A DNA stretch of 17,143 bases from FEN-727 sp036508635 (GCA_036508635.1 DATCGY010000140.1:1-17143); one strand, 5' to 3'. Numbered from the stretch's first letter, positions 6,677-13,676 are shown. Notes: generated by a model not told the origin, from the sequence alone. Program-made: numbers and translations.

Positions 6677-7894
6677 TCACTCACCCCCCACGCCGACAGA
6701 GCCGGCGAGCAGCTCGAAGATGTTCTTGACTTCCATCCCGTCGGACGCGCCCCTGAGGTTCTGCTCGCAGAACGGGCAGGCCGTCACGAGCGCTTCGGCC
6801 CCGTTCTCCTTAGCCTCAAAGAGCCGCTCCTCGGCGGCCCACTGCGCGAAGTCGGGGAAAGCGGTCCGGACCCCGGCCCCGGCGCCGCAGCACCAGGCGT
6901 TGTCCTTCGAGCGCTGCATCTCGACTAGCTCGAGCCCGGGGATGGCGTTGAGGATCTCCCTGGGAGGGTCGTAGATGCCGCAGTATCTCCCGAGGTGGCA
7001 CGGGTCGTGGTAAGTCAGCTTCATATCGACCTCGCCCTCGGGCTTGAGCGCTCCGCTGCCCACGAGGTCCGCGAGCATCTCGACGAGGTGGACGACCTTG
7101 TACGACGGCTTCTGTATCTCCGGGTACTCCTCCTTGAGCACCGAGTAGCAGCCCGCGCAGCCGGTCACTATCGTCTTGACGCCGAGGCCTTCAAGCATCT
7201 CGATGTTCTCCCGCGCCATCCGCTCGAAGGTCGGGCGGTCCCCGATGCGCAGCACCGTCGACCCGCAGCAGAGCTCTTTCTCGCCCAGGACGCCGAAGTC
7301 GACGCCCGCCTTCTGCAGGAGCTGCGCCGAGAGCTTCAGCGTGTCGCTCAGGTTCGCGTCCAGCGCGTACGTGCAGCCCGTGTAGAAGAGTACCTCCGGG
7401 CTGTCCTTTTCGGCGTCCTTGATGCCCATCTTCTTCGACCAGGCGGCGCGCTTCTGCCTGGGGGCCTGCCACGGGTTGCCGTAGTTCTCGATCGACTTGA
7501 AGAGGGGCTCGTGCTCTGGCAGGGGAGCCTCACCGTCACGCACCGCCCGCTCCCTCAGGGCAGTGATCGTCTTCAGGGGATCCTTGCCCGAATACGGTGC
7601 GCAATTCGACATGCAGCCCCCGCACTCGGTGCAGGTATAGAGCGCGTGCAGGAGCCTTTCGGAATAGTCGAGCTGGCCGGTGATGAGGCCGCGAGCGATA
7701 TCCTGCTTACCCGACGCGTAGTACGCCTCGAAGCGGTATTTCTTGCCGGGCGGGCACATGTCGACAAACCTCGGGTCCTCGTACTCGCCCTGGTAGACGT
7801 GGATGTACTTGCACAGCGAGCACTTGCTGCAGCGGTACGCCCATTTCTGCACCTGCAGGAGCGGGTCGTACGGATCGCGGTTGAACTTCGACAT
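6677..7894 (-). CDS. Iron-sulfur protein with two 4Fe-4S motifs and two CCG domains (HdrD/GlcF/GlpC-like)
   Basis: A 405-aa electron-transfer subunit. N-terminal cluster motifs: CSKCSLC (Cys22, 25, 28, with Cys47 in MCPP) and CTECGGCMSNC (Cys88, 91, 94, 98). Two cysteine-rich CCG domains follow: first YTGCTYALD (Cys174), LCCGS (Cys209/210) and GCAGCY (Cys246/249); second HDPCHLGR (Cys299), WCCGAGAGVR (Cys335/336) and CPFCEQN (Cys373/376). In the family these bind noncubane or 4Fe-4S clusters and relay electrons from a flavin subunit to quinone, disulfide or other acceptors. ATG 7894 shares a base with the previous stop (TGATG). An in-frame GTG one codon earlier is the alternative. It is paralogous to the gene at 16245-17143. 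No membrane segments are seen, so a cytoplasmic complex is likely. Confidence 0.92.
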   Translation of the reverse strand: MSKFNRDPYDPLLQVQKWAYRCSKCSLCKYIHVYQGEYEDPRFVDMCPPGKKYRFEAYYASGKQDIARGLITGQLDYSERLLHALYTCTECGGCMSNCAPYSGKDPLKTITALRERAVRDGEAPLPEHEPLFKSIENYGNPWQAPRQKRAAWSKKMGIKDAEKDSPEVLFYTGCTYALDANLSDTLKLSAQLLQKAGVDFGVLGEKELCCGSTVLRIGDRPTFERMARENIEMLEGLGVKTIVTGCAGCYSVLKEEYPEIQKPSYKVVHLVEMLADLVGSGALKPEGEVDMKLTYHDPCHLGRYCGIYDPPREILNAIPGLELVEMQRSKDNAWCCGAGAGVRTAFPDFAQWAAEERLFEAKENGAEALVTACPFCEQNLRGASDGMEVKNIFELLAGSVGVGGE

Positions 7895-9195
7895 CACTCA
7901 TCACCCCCCTGGATTACCTGGTCGGGGTTCATGATGCCGTGCGGGTCCATGCGCCGCTTGGCGATCTCGACCAGCCCGGCGTAGTTGCCCGTGCGCTCGT
8001 ACATGGCGTGCGCCAGCGAGCCGGTCGGGCTGGAGAAGAAAGCCCCCGCGTCCAGCAGCTTCTCGAACGTGCCCATCCCGGGCCGCTTCGGCAGCTCGTA
8101 ATGGTTGTAGACCGAAGCCCCCCGCTTTACCGGAATTACCATTCGCGGCGCATCGGCTCCGACGATCGGGTCGAACTCCTCGACCTTTGAGAAGAGCGTG
8201 TAGAAGCCGACCGTCCCGTCTGGAGCGTCCCATGGCGAGCGCAGCGCCTTCTCGAACGCGGGCGCGAGCTCGCTAAGCTCATTGGTGGACCCCAGCTCAT
8301 CTTCAATGCGCTTCCTGTAGTATTCGACCAGGTCGGCCGACCCCTCCAGCGCCGCGACGGTGACCCACGGTGCCCCGACCTTCGCGTCGGTGACCGCCTC
8401 GGCCTTGGCCTGGTTCAAGGCCAGGCACTCGACCGCCATCTCGCGTCGCGAAATGAACTGTGCGGCCTTGAGCGCGCTCCGCATGTCGGAGAACCCTAGC
8501 ACCGTCACCTTTCGCGCCTCGAAGTACGGGTACAGGTACACGAACCCCTTGTAGGAGAGGCCGAACATGTTATGCGAGCCCAGAATCAGTCGGGAGATAT
8601 TGGGCCCCCCGTCCTCGCGCCAGTTGATGTAGTTGCTTTCCGCGGAAGGGTTGGCGTGAGACCCGCTCTTGTAGTCGCGGCCATCGGCCAGCAACGTGTG
8701 CAGGTTGGAGATCTGCTTGTTCGTATATCGCGAAGACATCAGCACGATGTCTTTCTCCTGGTATGTGCCGAGCACGCTGTGATTTCGGGCGGCAGCCGGC
8801 AGCGCCATCCTCAGGCCCAGCGCTTCCACCTGTGGCAGGAGCTGCTCCCAGGTCACCCCCGGCTCGACAACGGCGAACAACCGCTTCGGGTCGAGCGACC
8901 AGACCCTGTCCATGAGCGACTGGTCCACGATTATCCCGGGCCGCCGCGGCTCGAGTCCGAACGGCATCGGCGTGTAGAGCGCGGTGCCGCTCCGGTTGGC
9001 CATCCCGATGAGTCCCTCCAGCTCCTCCATGCTGCGGGGTTTCACAATGGCCAGAATCTTGTCCACGTCGCCGGCGTCCGCGAGGTAAGTCACGATATCA
9101 TCAGCATCCGTGGAGAACCGCTCCTCCTCGCTGTATATGAGCCTACGCACCTCCGCGACCACGAGCGAACTCTCTTTGACTTCGACCGCTTCCAA
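7894..9195 (-). CDS. Short FAD-oxidase-like (GlcE/PCMH-like) subunit with a weak flavin loop
   Basis: A 433-aa protein distantly related to FAD-linked oxidases. KPRSMEELEGLIGMANRSGT (about 52-71) corresponds to the start of the PCMH domain, and VVEPGVTWEQLLPQVEALGL matches the usual vepGv..eL segment. The C-terminus RRMDPHGIMNPDQVI is the family's closing motif. The glycine-rich pyrophosphate loop expected in between is replaced by MPFGLEPRRPGIIVD, so FAD binding is doubtful. I start at TTG 9195 because a near-ideal AGGGAGGTG lies 6 nt before it; ATG 9219 (eight codons longer) has no ribosome site. It overlaps the CCG gene by one base. It probably forms a three-part complex with the CCG protein and the 511-aa flavoprotein, in the manner of GlcDEF. 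Confidence 0.82.
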   Translation of the reverse strand: MEAVEVKESSLVVAEVRRLIYSEEERFSTDADDIVTYLADAGDVDKILAIVKPRSMEELEGLIGMANRSGTALYTPMPFGLEPRRPGIIVDQSLMDRVWSLDPKRLFAVVEPGVTWEQLLPQVEALGLRMALPAAARNHSVLGTYQEKDIVLMSSRYTNKQISNLHTLLADGRDYKSGSHANPSAESNYINWREDGGPNISRLILGSHNMFGLSYKGFVYLYPYFEARKVTVLGFSDMRSALKAAQFISRREMAVECLALNQAKAEAVTDAKVGAPWVTVAALEGSADLVEYYRKRIEDELGSTNELSELAPAFEKALRSPWDAPDGTVGFYTLFSKVEEFDPIVGADAPRMVIPVKRGASVYNHYELPKRPGMGTFEKLLDAGAFFSSPTGSLAHAMYERTGNYAGLVEIAKRRMDPHGIMNPDQVIQGGDE

Positions 9196-9201
9196 GCTCA
9201 A

Positions 9202-9210
9202 CACCTCCCT
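9202..9210 (-). promoter_or_regulatory. Shine-Dalgarno AGGGAGGTG favouring a TTG start at 9195
   Basis: AGGGAGGTG ends 6 nt before TTG 9195, while nothing similar precedes the ATG at 9219. The site therefore argues for the shorter N-terminus. Confidence 0.5.
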
Positions 9211-9264
9211 GGCTTCCATGCGCCGTTATACACGATGAAACTGTCAGCTCCGGAGACCACCTGC

Positions 9265-9281
9265 GGCGGCTTCCGGCCGCC
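9265..9281. other. Intercistronic hairpin between SCP2 and the FAD-like subunit
   Basis: GGCGGC-TTCCG-GCCGCC is a perfect 6-bp stem in the gap 9220-9305 between the SCP2 gene and the FAD-like gene. There is no U-tract; it may set relative expression or stop 3' decay inside the operon. Confidence 0.35.
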
Positions 9282-9305
9282 CGGCCCGGGCCTTGCGCGG
9301 AGCGA

Positions 9306-9722
9306 TCAACCGACGTTGAGGATGGACTCGAGGCCTCTTTCCTTGAGCAACTCGGGGTAGATCTTAAAGGCAGGCTTTATGACCGGCAGCATCTTCAGCA
9401 TCTTCGGTATCGAGCCTTCGGACTGTATCTCACCGTTGGATAGCGACTTGATGAGGTTGAGTTTTCCCATCCAGAACAGGTGCGCGACGTCGGTTTCCAT
9501 GGTGAGTGTCGCGTCGGGCGACAGCTCGCAGGCGCCCGGCACCACCTTTATGTCGTCGCCGGTGCAGTCGACCCACAGCTCCCCGTCAGGGTTTTGATAG
9601 ACGAATCGCACTATCAGCTTGGAGTCTAGCGCTTTCTGTTTGATCTTCTTGTCCTCGGACAGTTTGCCGAAGAGCTCGTCGGCCACGTCATAGAGGTCCT
9701 GGATGTTGTTGAAATACGGCAA
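9306..9722 (-). CDS. SCP2 sterol-carrier-like lipid-binding protein
   Basis: A 138-aa single-domain protein with the SCP2 pattern: LIVRFVYQNPDGELWVDCTG (a strand pair), then VVPGACELSPDATLTMETDV, HLFWMGKLNLIKSLSNGEIQ and SEGSIPKMLKMLPVIKPAFK. The family binds sterols, fatty acyl chains or acyl-CoA in a hydrophobic tunnel and often serves lipid catabolism as a carrier. I start at TTG 9722 (MPYFNNIQDLYDVAD) because AAGGAGA lies 6 nt upstream; a GTG at 9749 would add nine polar residues with no ribosome site. It is the first gene after the repressible promoter at 9966-9994, ahead of the three redox subunits, suggesting a hydrophobic substrate for that complex. The ligand cannot be read from sequence. 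Confidence 0.8.
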   Translation of the reverse strand: MPYFNNIQDLYDVADELFGKLSEDKKIKQKALDSKLIVRFVYQNPDGELWVDCTGDDIKVVPGACELSPDATLTMETDVAHLFWMGKLNLIKSLSNGEIQSEGSIPKMLKMLPVIKPAFKIYPELLKERGLESILNVG

Positions 9723-9959
9723 TGCACATCTCCTTTCCGCTTCCGACACTGAGATCTTCCAAGCCCCTTTTCCCCAAAAGGGGTACTTGTCAAATGGATG
9801 GCACGTGGCGTGCCGCCGTCGTTTACGTCAGCGAATCGGTATACCGACTTTGAATGGAGATAGTCCGCCCCGACAATGTTGATATCGAGTGATAGTAGGC
9901 AAATGGTACCGCTCGGGTTGCGTCAAACCCTACCTCCCGCCGGGAGGCCACTAATGAAC
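9723..9959 (-). promoter_or_regulatory. Long structured 5' leader of the SCP2-FAD-CCG operon
   Basis: Between the predicted transcription start (about 9959) and TTG 9722 there are about 237 nt without a convincing ORF. They contain several exact palindromes: CCTCCC-GCC-GGGAGG (9933-9947), the 12-bp palindrome TCGGTATACCGA (9836-9847), GGCACG-TGG-CGTGCC (9800-9814), and CCCCTTTT-CCCC-AAAAGGGG (9764-9783), the last about 35 nt before the ribosome site. The density of perfect stems suggests a folded leader. I do not recognise a known riboswitch class. With 9960-10063 this accounts for the whole gap between the SCP2 gene and tetR. Confidence 0.4.
9729..9735 (-). promoter_or_regulatory. Shine-Dalgarno AAGGAGA selecting a TTG start at 9722
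   Basis: AAGGAGA lies 6 nt before TTG 9722. The next upstream in-frame start, GTG 9749, lacks a comparable site, so the rare TTG is the better start. Confidence 0.55.
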
Positions 9960-9965
9960 GGGGTT

Positions 9966-9994
9966 ATATTATGACCGAGTTCAGTGATTGTCAA
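9966..9994 (-). promoter_or_regulatory. Near-consensus sigma70-type promoter for the SCP2-FAD-CCG-FAD operon
   Basis: On the minus strand TTGACA (9989-9994), a 17-nt spacer, and TAATAT (9966-9971) match the housekeeping consensus at 6/6 and 5/6 positions with ideal spacing. It sits 70 bp beyond the tetR stop and points to the SCP2 gene. The spacer contains the palindromic operator described separately. Confidence 0.75.
9972..9987. promoter_or_regulatory. Operator A, palindromic TetR-type site in the promoter spacer
   Basis: TGACCGAGTTCAGTGA (minus strand TCACTGAACTCGGTCA) fills 16 of the 17 spacer bases between -35 and -10. It shares 12 of 16 bases with the site at 10834-10849 in front of tetR, including the core ACTGAAC and GTCA. 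Binding there would block RNA polymerase directly. Assigning it to the adjacent TetR protein is inference from position and repetition. Confidence 0.6.
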
Positions 9995-10063
9995 ATACAT
10001 TAAGGGCAGGTCGACAGCTTAACGCACCGGGCGCAAGAATATATGGGGTTTCCGCTTGATCGC

Positions 10064-10759
10064 TCAGGCTCGTACCTGGCGGCTACCGGGTTTCTTTGCG
10101 GACTTCTTCGCGGTCTTTGCTTTCGGCGCCTTCGCCTTGAGGCCGTCGATCAGCAGCTCGATCGACTTGGAGAACATCTCCTCGAGGGAGTCACGGTCGA
10201 TGACACCGGGGTCGTTGAGGATTGCCAGGTCGATCAGTGAAGTTGCCAACTGCCACGCCGCTACGCTGAAGGCGTAGGGGTCGACGTCCCCGCGGAACAG
10301 CCCCGAATCGATGCCCTGCTGAACAAACTGGCTGCCGAAGCGCACCGCTTCCACGATGGTCCAGTTGATGAGGTTGATGGCGTCCTGTGAAAGGTTGCGT
10401 CTGAGGCGTTCGGTGAAGGTGTCATGCAGCACCCGGAACACGTGCGGGACCTCCAGGAAGAAATCGATGTACGCGAGGTACACGGTCTTTATCTTGTTCT
10501 CGAGCCCTCGCTTTCGCTTGGCCGCTTCCTCCAGCTCCTCGCGAAAGCCGGCGATGCCCTTGACGCACACAGCGAGCAGCAGTTCGTCCTTGCTCTTGAA
10601 GTAGAGGTATATGGTGCCCTTGCTAAGCTCGGTCTTGCGAGCTATCTCCTGGATGGTCGTGCTCTCGAAACCCTTCTCGTCGAAGAGCGTCTCGGCGGCA
10701 TCGATAATATCGTTCCTGCGCTTTTGCTTTTCTTTCTCTCTCCTGGCAAGCGTGCTCAT
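10064..10759 (-). CDS. TetR/AcrR-family transcriptional regulator
   Basis: A 231-aa one-domain-plus-sensor repressor. The N-terminal helix-turn-helix is classic: RNDIIDAAETLFDEKGFEST (about 15-34) then TIQEIARKTELSKGTIYLYF (about 35-54) and KSKDELL. The C-terminal ligand domain (about 65-210) is all helical, as in acyl-CoA- or lipid-responsive members, but gives no direct ligand clue. The last 20 or so residues are a lysine/alanine tail (KAPKAKTAKKSAKK), a type of basic tail common in actinobacterial proteins and possibly strengthening DNA contact. ATG 10759 has a GAGGGAGAG site upstream. It lies between the SDR gene and the SCP2 operon, with matching palindromes in both nearby promoters, so autoregulation plus repression of the SCP2 operon is the simplest reading. 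Confidence 0.92.
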   Translation of the reverse strand: MSTLARREKEKQKRRNDIIDAAETLFDEKGFESTTIQEIARKTELSKGTIYLYFKSKDELLLAVCVKGIAGFREELEEAAKRKRGLENKIKTVYLAYIDFFLEVPHVFRVLHDTFTERLRRNLSQDAINLINWTIVEAVRFGSQFVQQGIDSGLFRGDVDPYAFSVAAWQLATSLIDLAILNDPGVIDRDSLEEMFSKSIELLIDGLKAKAPKAKTAKKSAKKPGSRQVRA

Positions 10760-10833
10760 GCGGTATGAACTCTCCCTCGTCGATTCGCGGCAGACGCGCC
10801 TGTGGTTAGGTCCCGCCTCGAAACCGTGACCTT

Positions 10834-10849
10834 TGACTGAACGTAGTCA
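10834..10849. promoter_or_regulatory. Operator B, palindromic TetR-type site at the tetR promoter
   Basis: TGACTGAACGTAGTCA has TGACT/AGTCA half-sites 6 bp apart and matches operator A at 12 of 16 bases. It overlaps the last base of the tetR -10 box and the start region. A further GTCAT-AAA-ATGAC palindrome lies just upstream and overlaps the -10. Confidence 0.6.
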
Positions 10850-10877
10850 TTTTATGACCAATAATGGCGCCCGTCAA
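10849..10877 (-). promoter_or_regulatory. Predicted promoter of the tetR gene
   Basis: On the minus strand TTGACG (10872-10877), a 17-nt spacer and TAAAAT (10849-10854). The string GGTCATAA(A/T)AT covering the -10 is shared with the SCP2 operon promoter (10 of 11 bases), consistent with co-regulation. The tetR leader would be about 80 nt. Confidence 0.65.
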
Positions 10878-10920
10878 ACGCGGGTCAATCGTTCAGCCGG
10901 CTTCGTGCGGTTACTGAGAT

Positions 10921-11667
10921 TCAGATGGTGTAACCGCCGTCGACGGTGAAGAGTTGTCCCGTCATGTAGTCACCATGCTCGCAGAGAAACGCCACGAGTT
11001 CCGCGACCTCCTCCGGCCTACCCAACCGGCGCATCGGTATCGCGGGGATGACTCTCTTCTGTATCTCCTCGTCGACGTCGCTGATCAGGTCGGTCTCTAT
11101 GAAGCCCGGGACTACGGCATTCACCGTGACACCGTGACGAGCGACCTCGCGGGCAAGCGACTTGGTGATGCCAATGAGAGCGGCCTTCGTGGCAGCGTAG
11201 ACACTGCTCCCGGGGAAGCCCGCCACCCCCGTCACGGACGATACGTTTATCACGCGTCCCCACCGCTCTTCTTTCATGAGCGGCAGCGCCCTGCCGGAGA
11301 GGTAAAACGCGCTCTTGAGGTTCGTGGACATCATGCGGTCGAGCAATTCGGAATCGAGGTCGTCCACCGGTGTAGGCTCCCAGATGCCGGCGTTGTTGAC
11401 CAGGATATCGAGCCTGCCGAGCGACTCAACGGCCTGGCCGAAAAGCTCGTCCGCCTCGTCGCGTTCACCAACGTCGGCTTTTATCGCAATCGCGGTGCGA
11501 CCCATATTCTCGATATCTCTCGCGACCTCTTCAGCGAGGTCTCCCCGCGCCCTGTAGTTGACCGCGACATCCGCTCCGTGGCGGGCCAGGCACAGTGCTA
11601 TGGCTTTGCCGATTCCGCGTGACGAACCCGTGACAAGCGCCACCTTGCCTTCAAGGGATGTCATCAT
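10921..11667 (-). CDS. SDR-family dehydrogenase, FabG-like 3-oxoacyl/3-hydroxyacyl reductase
   Basis: A classical 248-aa short-chain dehydrogenase. Cofactor motif TGSSRGIG (13-20), NNAG (91-94), and the full catalytic tetrad Asn116, Ser144 (NVSSVTG), Tyr157 and Lys161 (YAATK). The C-terminal VDGGYTI is typical of FabG-like enzymes. VNYRAR after strand two suits NADP(H). With the hydratase and mutase upstream on the same strand, a role as 3-hydroxyacyl-CoA dehydrogenase/reductase is more likely than fatty acid synthesis, but sequence alone does not decide between ACP and CoA substrates. Two adjacent ATGs (11667, 11664) follow a strong GGGGAGG; either could be used. It is about 106 bp downstream of the mutase. 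Confidence 0.88.
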   Translation of the reverse strand: MMTSLEGKVALVTGSSRGIGKAIALCLARHGADVAVNYRARGDLAEEVARDIENMGRTAIAIKADVGERDEADELFGQAVESLGRLDILVNNAGIWEPTPVDDLDSELLDRMMSTNLKSAFYLSGRALPLMKEERWGRVINVSSVTGVAGFPGSSVYAATKAALIGITKSLAREVARHGVTVNAVVPGFIETDLISDVDEEIQKRVIPAIPMRRLGRPEEVAELVAFLCEHGDYMTGQLFTVDGGYTI

Positions 11668-11684
11668 ATTTGCCTCCCCTATCG

Positions 11685-11710
11685 CATGGACAGAAGTCTC
11701 TCAGTCCATG
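11685..11710. other. Hairpin between mutase and SDR genes
   Basis: CATGGAC (11685-11691) and GTCCATG (11704-11710) form a perfect 7-bp stem with a 12-nt loop, shortly after the mutase stop and 18 nt before the SDR start. There is no U-tract on the minus strand, so termination is doubtful. It could be a processing stem or operator. Confidence 0.35.
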
Positions 11711-11773
11711 GAAAAGAAAACAAGCTTGGGGTATTGCGTCGTAAACCAACTATTCGGGGGAAGATAGGGAGGG

Positions 11774-13456
11774 TTAGGCGGATTCGGTGAGCTGGGTGGA
11801 TTCTTTGAAGGTGCCGTAGTGGGCGCGGTAGACGTCCCAGACTTCTTCCAGGGTCGCGTAGGTCTCGACCGCGGTCATGGTCGTCTCGAAGAGGTTCTCA
11901 TCGCGCTCGGCGGCTTCCCTGAGCCGGTCGAGGGCGTCTCGCATCAGGGTCTCGTCGCGGCGCTCCTTGAGCCTCGCGATACGCTCTTTCTGAGCGTCTT
12001 CCGTCTCCTGCCTGATCTTGAGTATGTCTATTTGAGGCTCTTGCTCGTCGATGTACTTGTTGACACCGACTATCACCTTGCTGCCGCTCTCGATATCCTT
12101 CTGGTAACGCCAGGCGGACCTGGCAACCTCTCTCTGTATGTAGCCGTTCTCTACCGCCTCGAGCATGCCGCCCTGTTCGTCGACTTTCGCGATATACTCT
12201 ACGGCCTCTTCCTCCATGTCGTTGGTGAGCTTCTCCAGAAAGTAAGAGCCCGCCATGGGGTCCACCGTGTTGGCCACGCCGGACTCCTCGGCGATGATCT
12301 GCTGAGTCCTCACGGCGATCTTGAGGGATTCCTCCGTCGGCAGCGCGAGTGCCTCGTCGAAGGCGTCGGTATGAAGGCTTTGCGTGCCGCCGAGGACGGC
12401 CGCCAGGGCCTGGATGGTCGCGCGCACTATGTTATTTAGCGGCTGCTGAGCGGTCAGTGAGCAACCCGCCGTCTGCGTGTGGAACCTCACCATCATGGAG
12501 CGCGGGTCGCGGGCGCCGAACCGCTCTTTCATGATGCGGGCCCATAGCCTGCGCGCGGCACGGTACTTTGCTATCTCCTCGAAGAAGTCGTTGTGTGCGT
12601 TCCACATGAACGACAGCCGCGGACCGAAGCTGTCGATATCGAGTCCGCGGTCGAGGAACGACCTGACAAAATCCAGGCCCTCGCATATTGTGAAAGCGAG
12701 CTCCTGGGCGGCGGTGCACCCCTTCTCCCGTATCTGGTAACCGACGATGCTTACCGGGTACCACCTGGGGACGTTGAGCGTGCAGTACTCGACCACGTCG
12801 GTGCAGAGCTTCAACTCCGCCCTCCGCGGAAGCACCCTTACATTTGCCGCGACGTCCCGGCAGAACGTATCGTTCTGGAACGTCCCCTGCAGTTTCTTCA
12901 AATCGGCACCCTGGCGCTTTGCGAACGCAAAGTACATCGAGGGGATAGGCGGGTGAGCGATGACAAGCGAAGTGCTCACATCCGCCAGGGGGATATCGGC
13001 GAAGAGCCTCTCCATGTCCTCGAGCGAATCGCACGGGACGCCGTCCCGCCCTACCTCACCGAGCGCAAGCGGATGGTCGCTGTTGAGTCCGTGGATCGTA
13101 GGCATATCGTACGCGACGTTGAGACCGGGCGCACCGTGCTCGATCAGGAACTTGAGCCTCTTGTTGGAATCATCCGGATCCCCGAAGCCCATGAACTGCC
13201 GGATGGTCCACTGCTTGCCCCTGTACATCGTCGAATGGACGCCGCGGGTGAACGGGTATTCGCCCGGGAACCCCAGGTCGCGAATATAATCCTGGTCGGC
13301 AAGGTCCCACGGCCCGTGAAGCCTGTCGACCACTCGCCCGGACACGGTCTCGAACGAGTCCGCACGCTCCGGTGACTTTTCCAGCGCCGGGGCAAGGATC
13401 TCGCGCTCCCAGCGCTCCTTCTCCCGCTTCATCTTCTCAAGCTCACTCGCGTCCAT
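11774..13456 (-). CDS. B12-dependent acyl-CoA mutase large subunit, methylmalonyl-CoA mutase family, unusual active site
   Basis: A 560-aa catalytic (TIM-barrel) subunit for 1,2-carbon-skeleton rearrangement of acyl-CoA. Family signatures: TIRQFMGFGDPDDSNKR (84-100), GTFQND (191-196), FGPRLSFMWNAHNDFFEEIA, MVRFHTQTAGCSLTAQQPLN, LGGTQSLHTDAFDEALALPT and NTVDPMAGSYFLE. It ends without the cobalamin-binding domain, like IcmA/HcmA-type subunits, so a separate small B12 subunit is needed; none is in the window. By alignment to methylmalonyl-CoA mutase, Tyr89 is Phe88, Arg207 is Ala204 and His244 is Gln241 (GYQIREKG in place of GYHxxEAG). Loss of the carboxylate-binding Arg argues against methylmalonyl-CoA, and the set matches neither isobutyryl- nor 2-hydroxyisobutyryl-CoA mutase. 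ATG 13456 follows GGGAGGG. Family sure, substrate unknown. Confidence 0.93.
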   Translation of the reverse strand: MDASELEKMKREKERWEREILAPALEKSPERADSFETVSGRVVDRLHGPWDLADQDYIRDLGFPGEYPFTRGVHSTMYRGKQWTIRQFMGFGDPDDSNKRLKFLIEHGAPGLNVAYDMPTIHGLNSDHPLALGEVGRDGVPCDSLEDMERLFADIPLADVSTSLVIAHPPIPSMYFAFAKRQGADLKKLQGTFQNDTFCRDVAANVRVLPRRAELKLCTDVVEYCTLNVPRWYPVSIVGYQIREKGCTAAQELAFTICEGLDFVRSFLDRGLDIDSFGPRLSFMWNAHNDFFEEIAKYRAARRLWARIMKERFGARDPRSMMVRFHTQTAGCSLTAQQPLNNIVRATIQALAAVLGGTQSLHTDAFDEALALPTEESLKIAVRTQQIIAEESGVANTVDPMAGSYFLEKLTNDMEEEAVEYIAKVDEQGGMLEAVENGYIQREVARSAWRYQKDIESGSKVIVGVNKYIDEQEPQIDILKIRQETEDAQKERIARLKERRDETLMRDALDRLREAAERDENLFETTMTAVETYATLEEVWDVYRAHYGTFKESTQLTESA

Positions 13457-13608
13457 CTTCCCTCCCGGCTTAGCCTGGGTCGGTGCCCTGTCCTTTGTGC
13501 GGAACGGGTCAGGTGCTTCAAGGCAACGTCTATGCTAGAGTCGGACCCCCGGCCCGGCTTCCTACCGCGGGGTGTCGGGTCGAATCGCGGGCCAGGGTTC
13601 CTGACTCC

Positions 13609-13676
13609 CAGGTCGTGCGTCGTGCGTTTTGACTGTCGGGCTGGTTATAGTTACCAGGCGCACGATGCACGACCTG
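13609..13676. repeat. Long nested inverted repeat between hydratase and mutase genes
   Basis: CAGGTCGTGCGTCGTGCG (13609-13626) pairs with CGCACGATGCACGACCTG (13659-13676) at 17 of 18 positions. The 32-nt loop holds a second stem, CTGGT-TATAGTT-ACCAG (13641-13657). The rest of the gap 13457-13706 is GC-rich spacer in which I see no gene or convincing promoter. It may be a terminator/3' stabiliser for the hydratase, a REP-like unit, or a miniature mobile repeat. Confidence 0.55.

Noticed and set aside
6995..7984. Long open frame on the plus strand opposite the CCG protein (329 codons)
   Set aside because: Composition is typical of an antisense shadow (Leu/Arg/Val/Ala rich) and the minus-strand protein has clear cysteine motifs.
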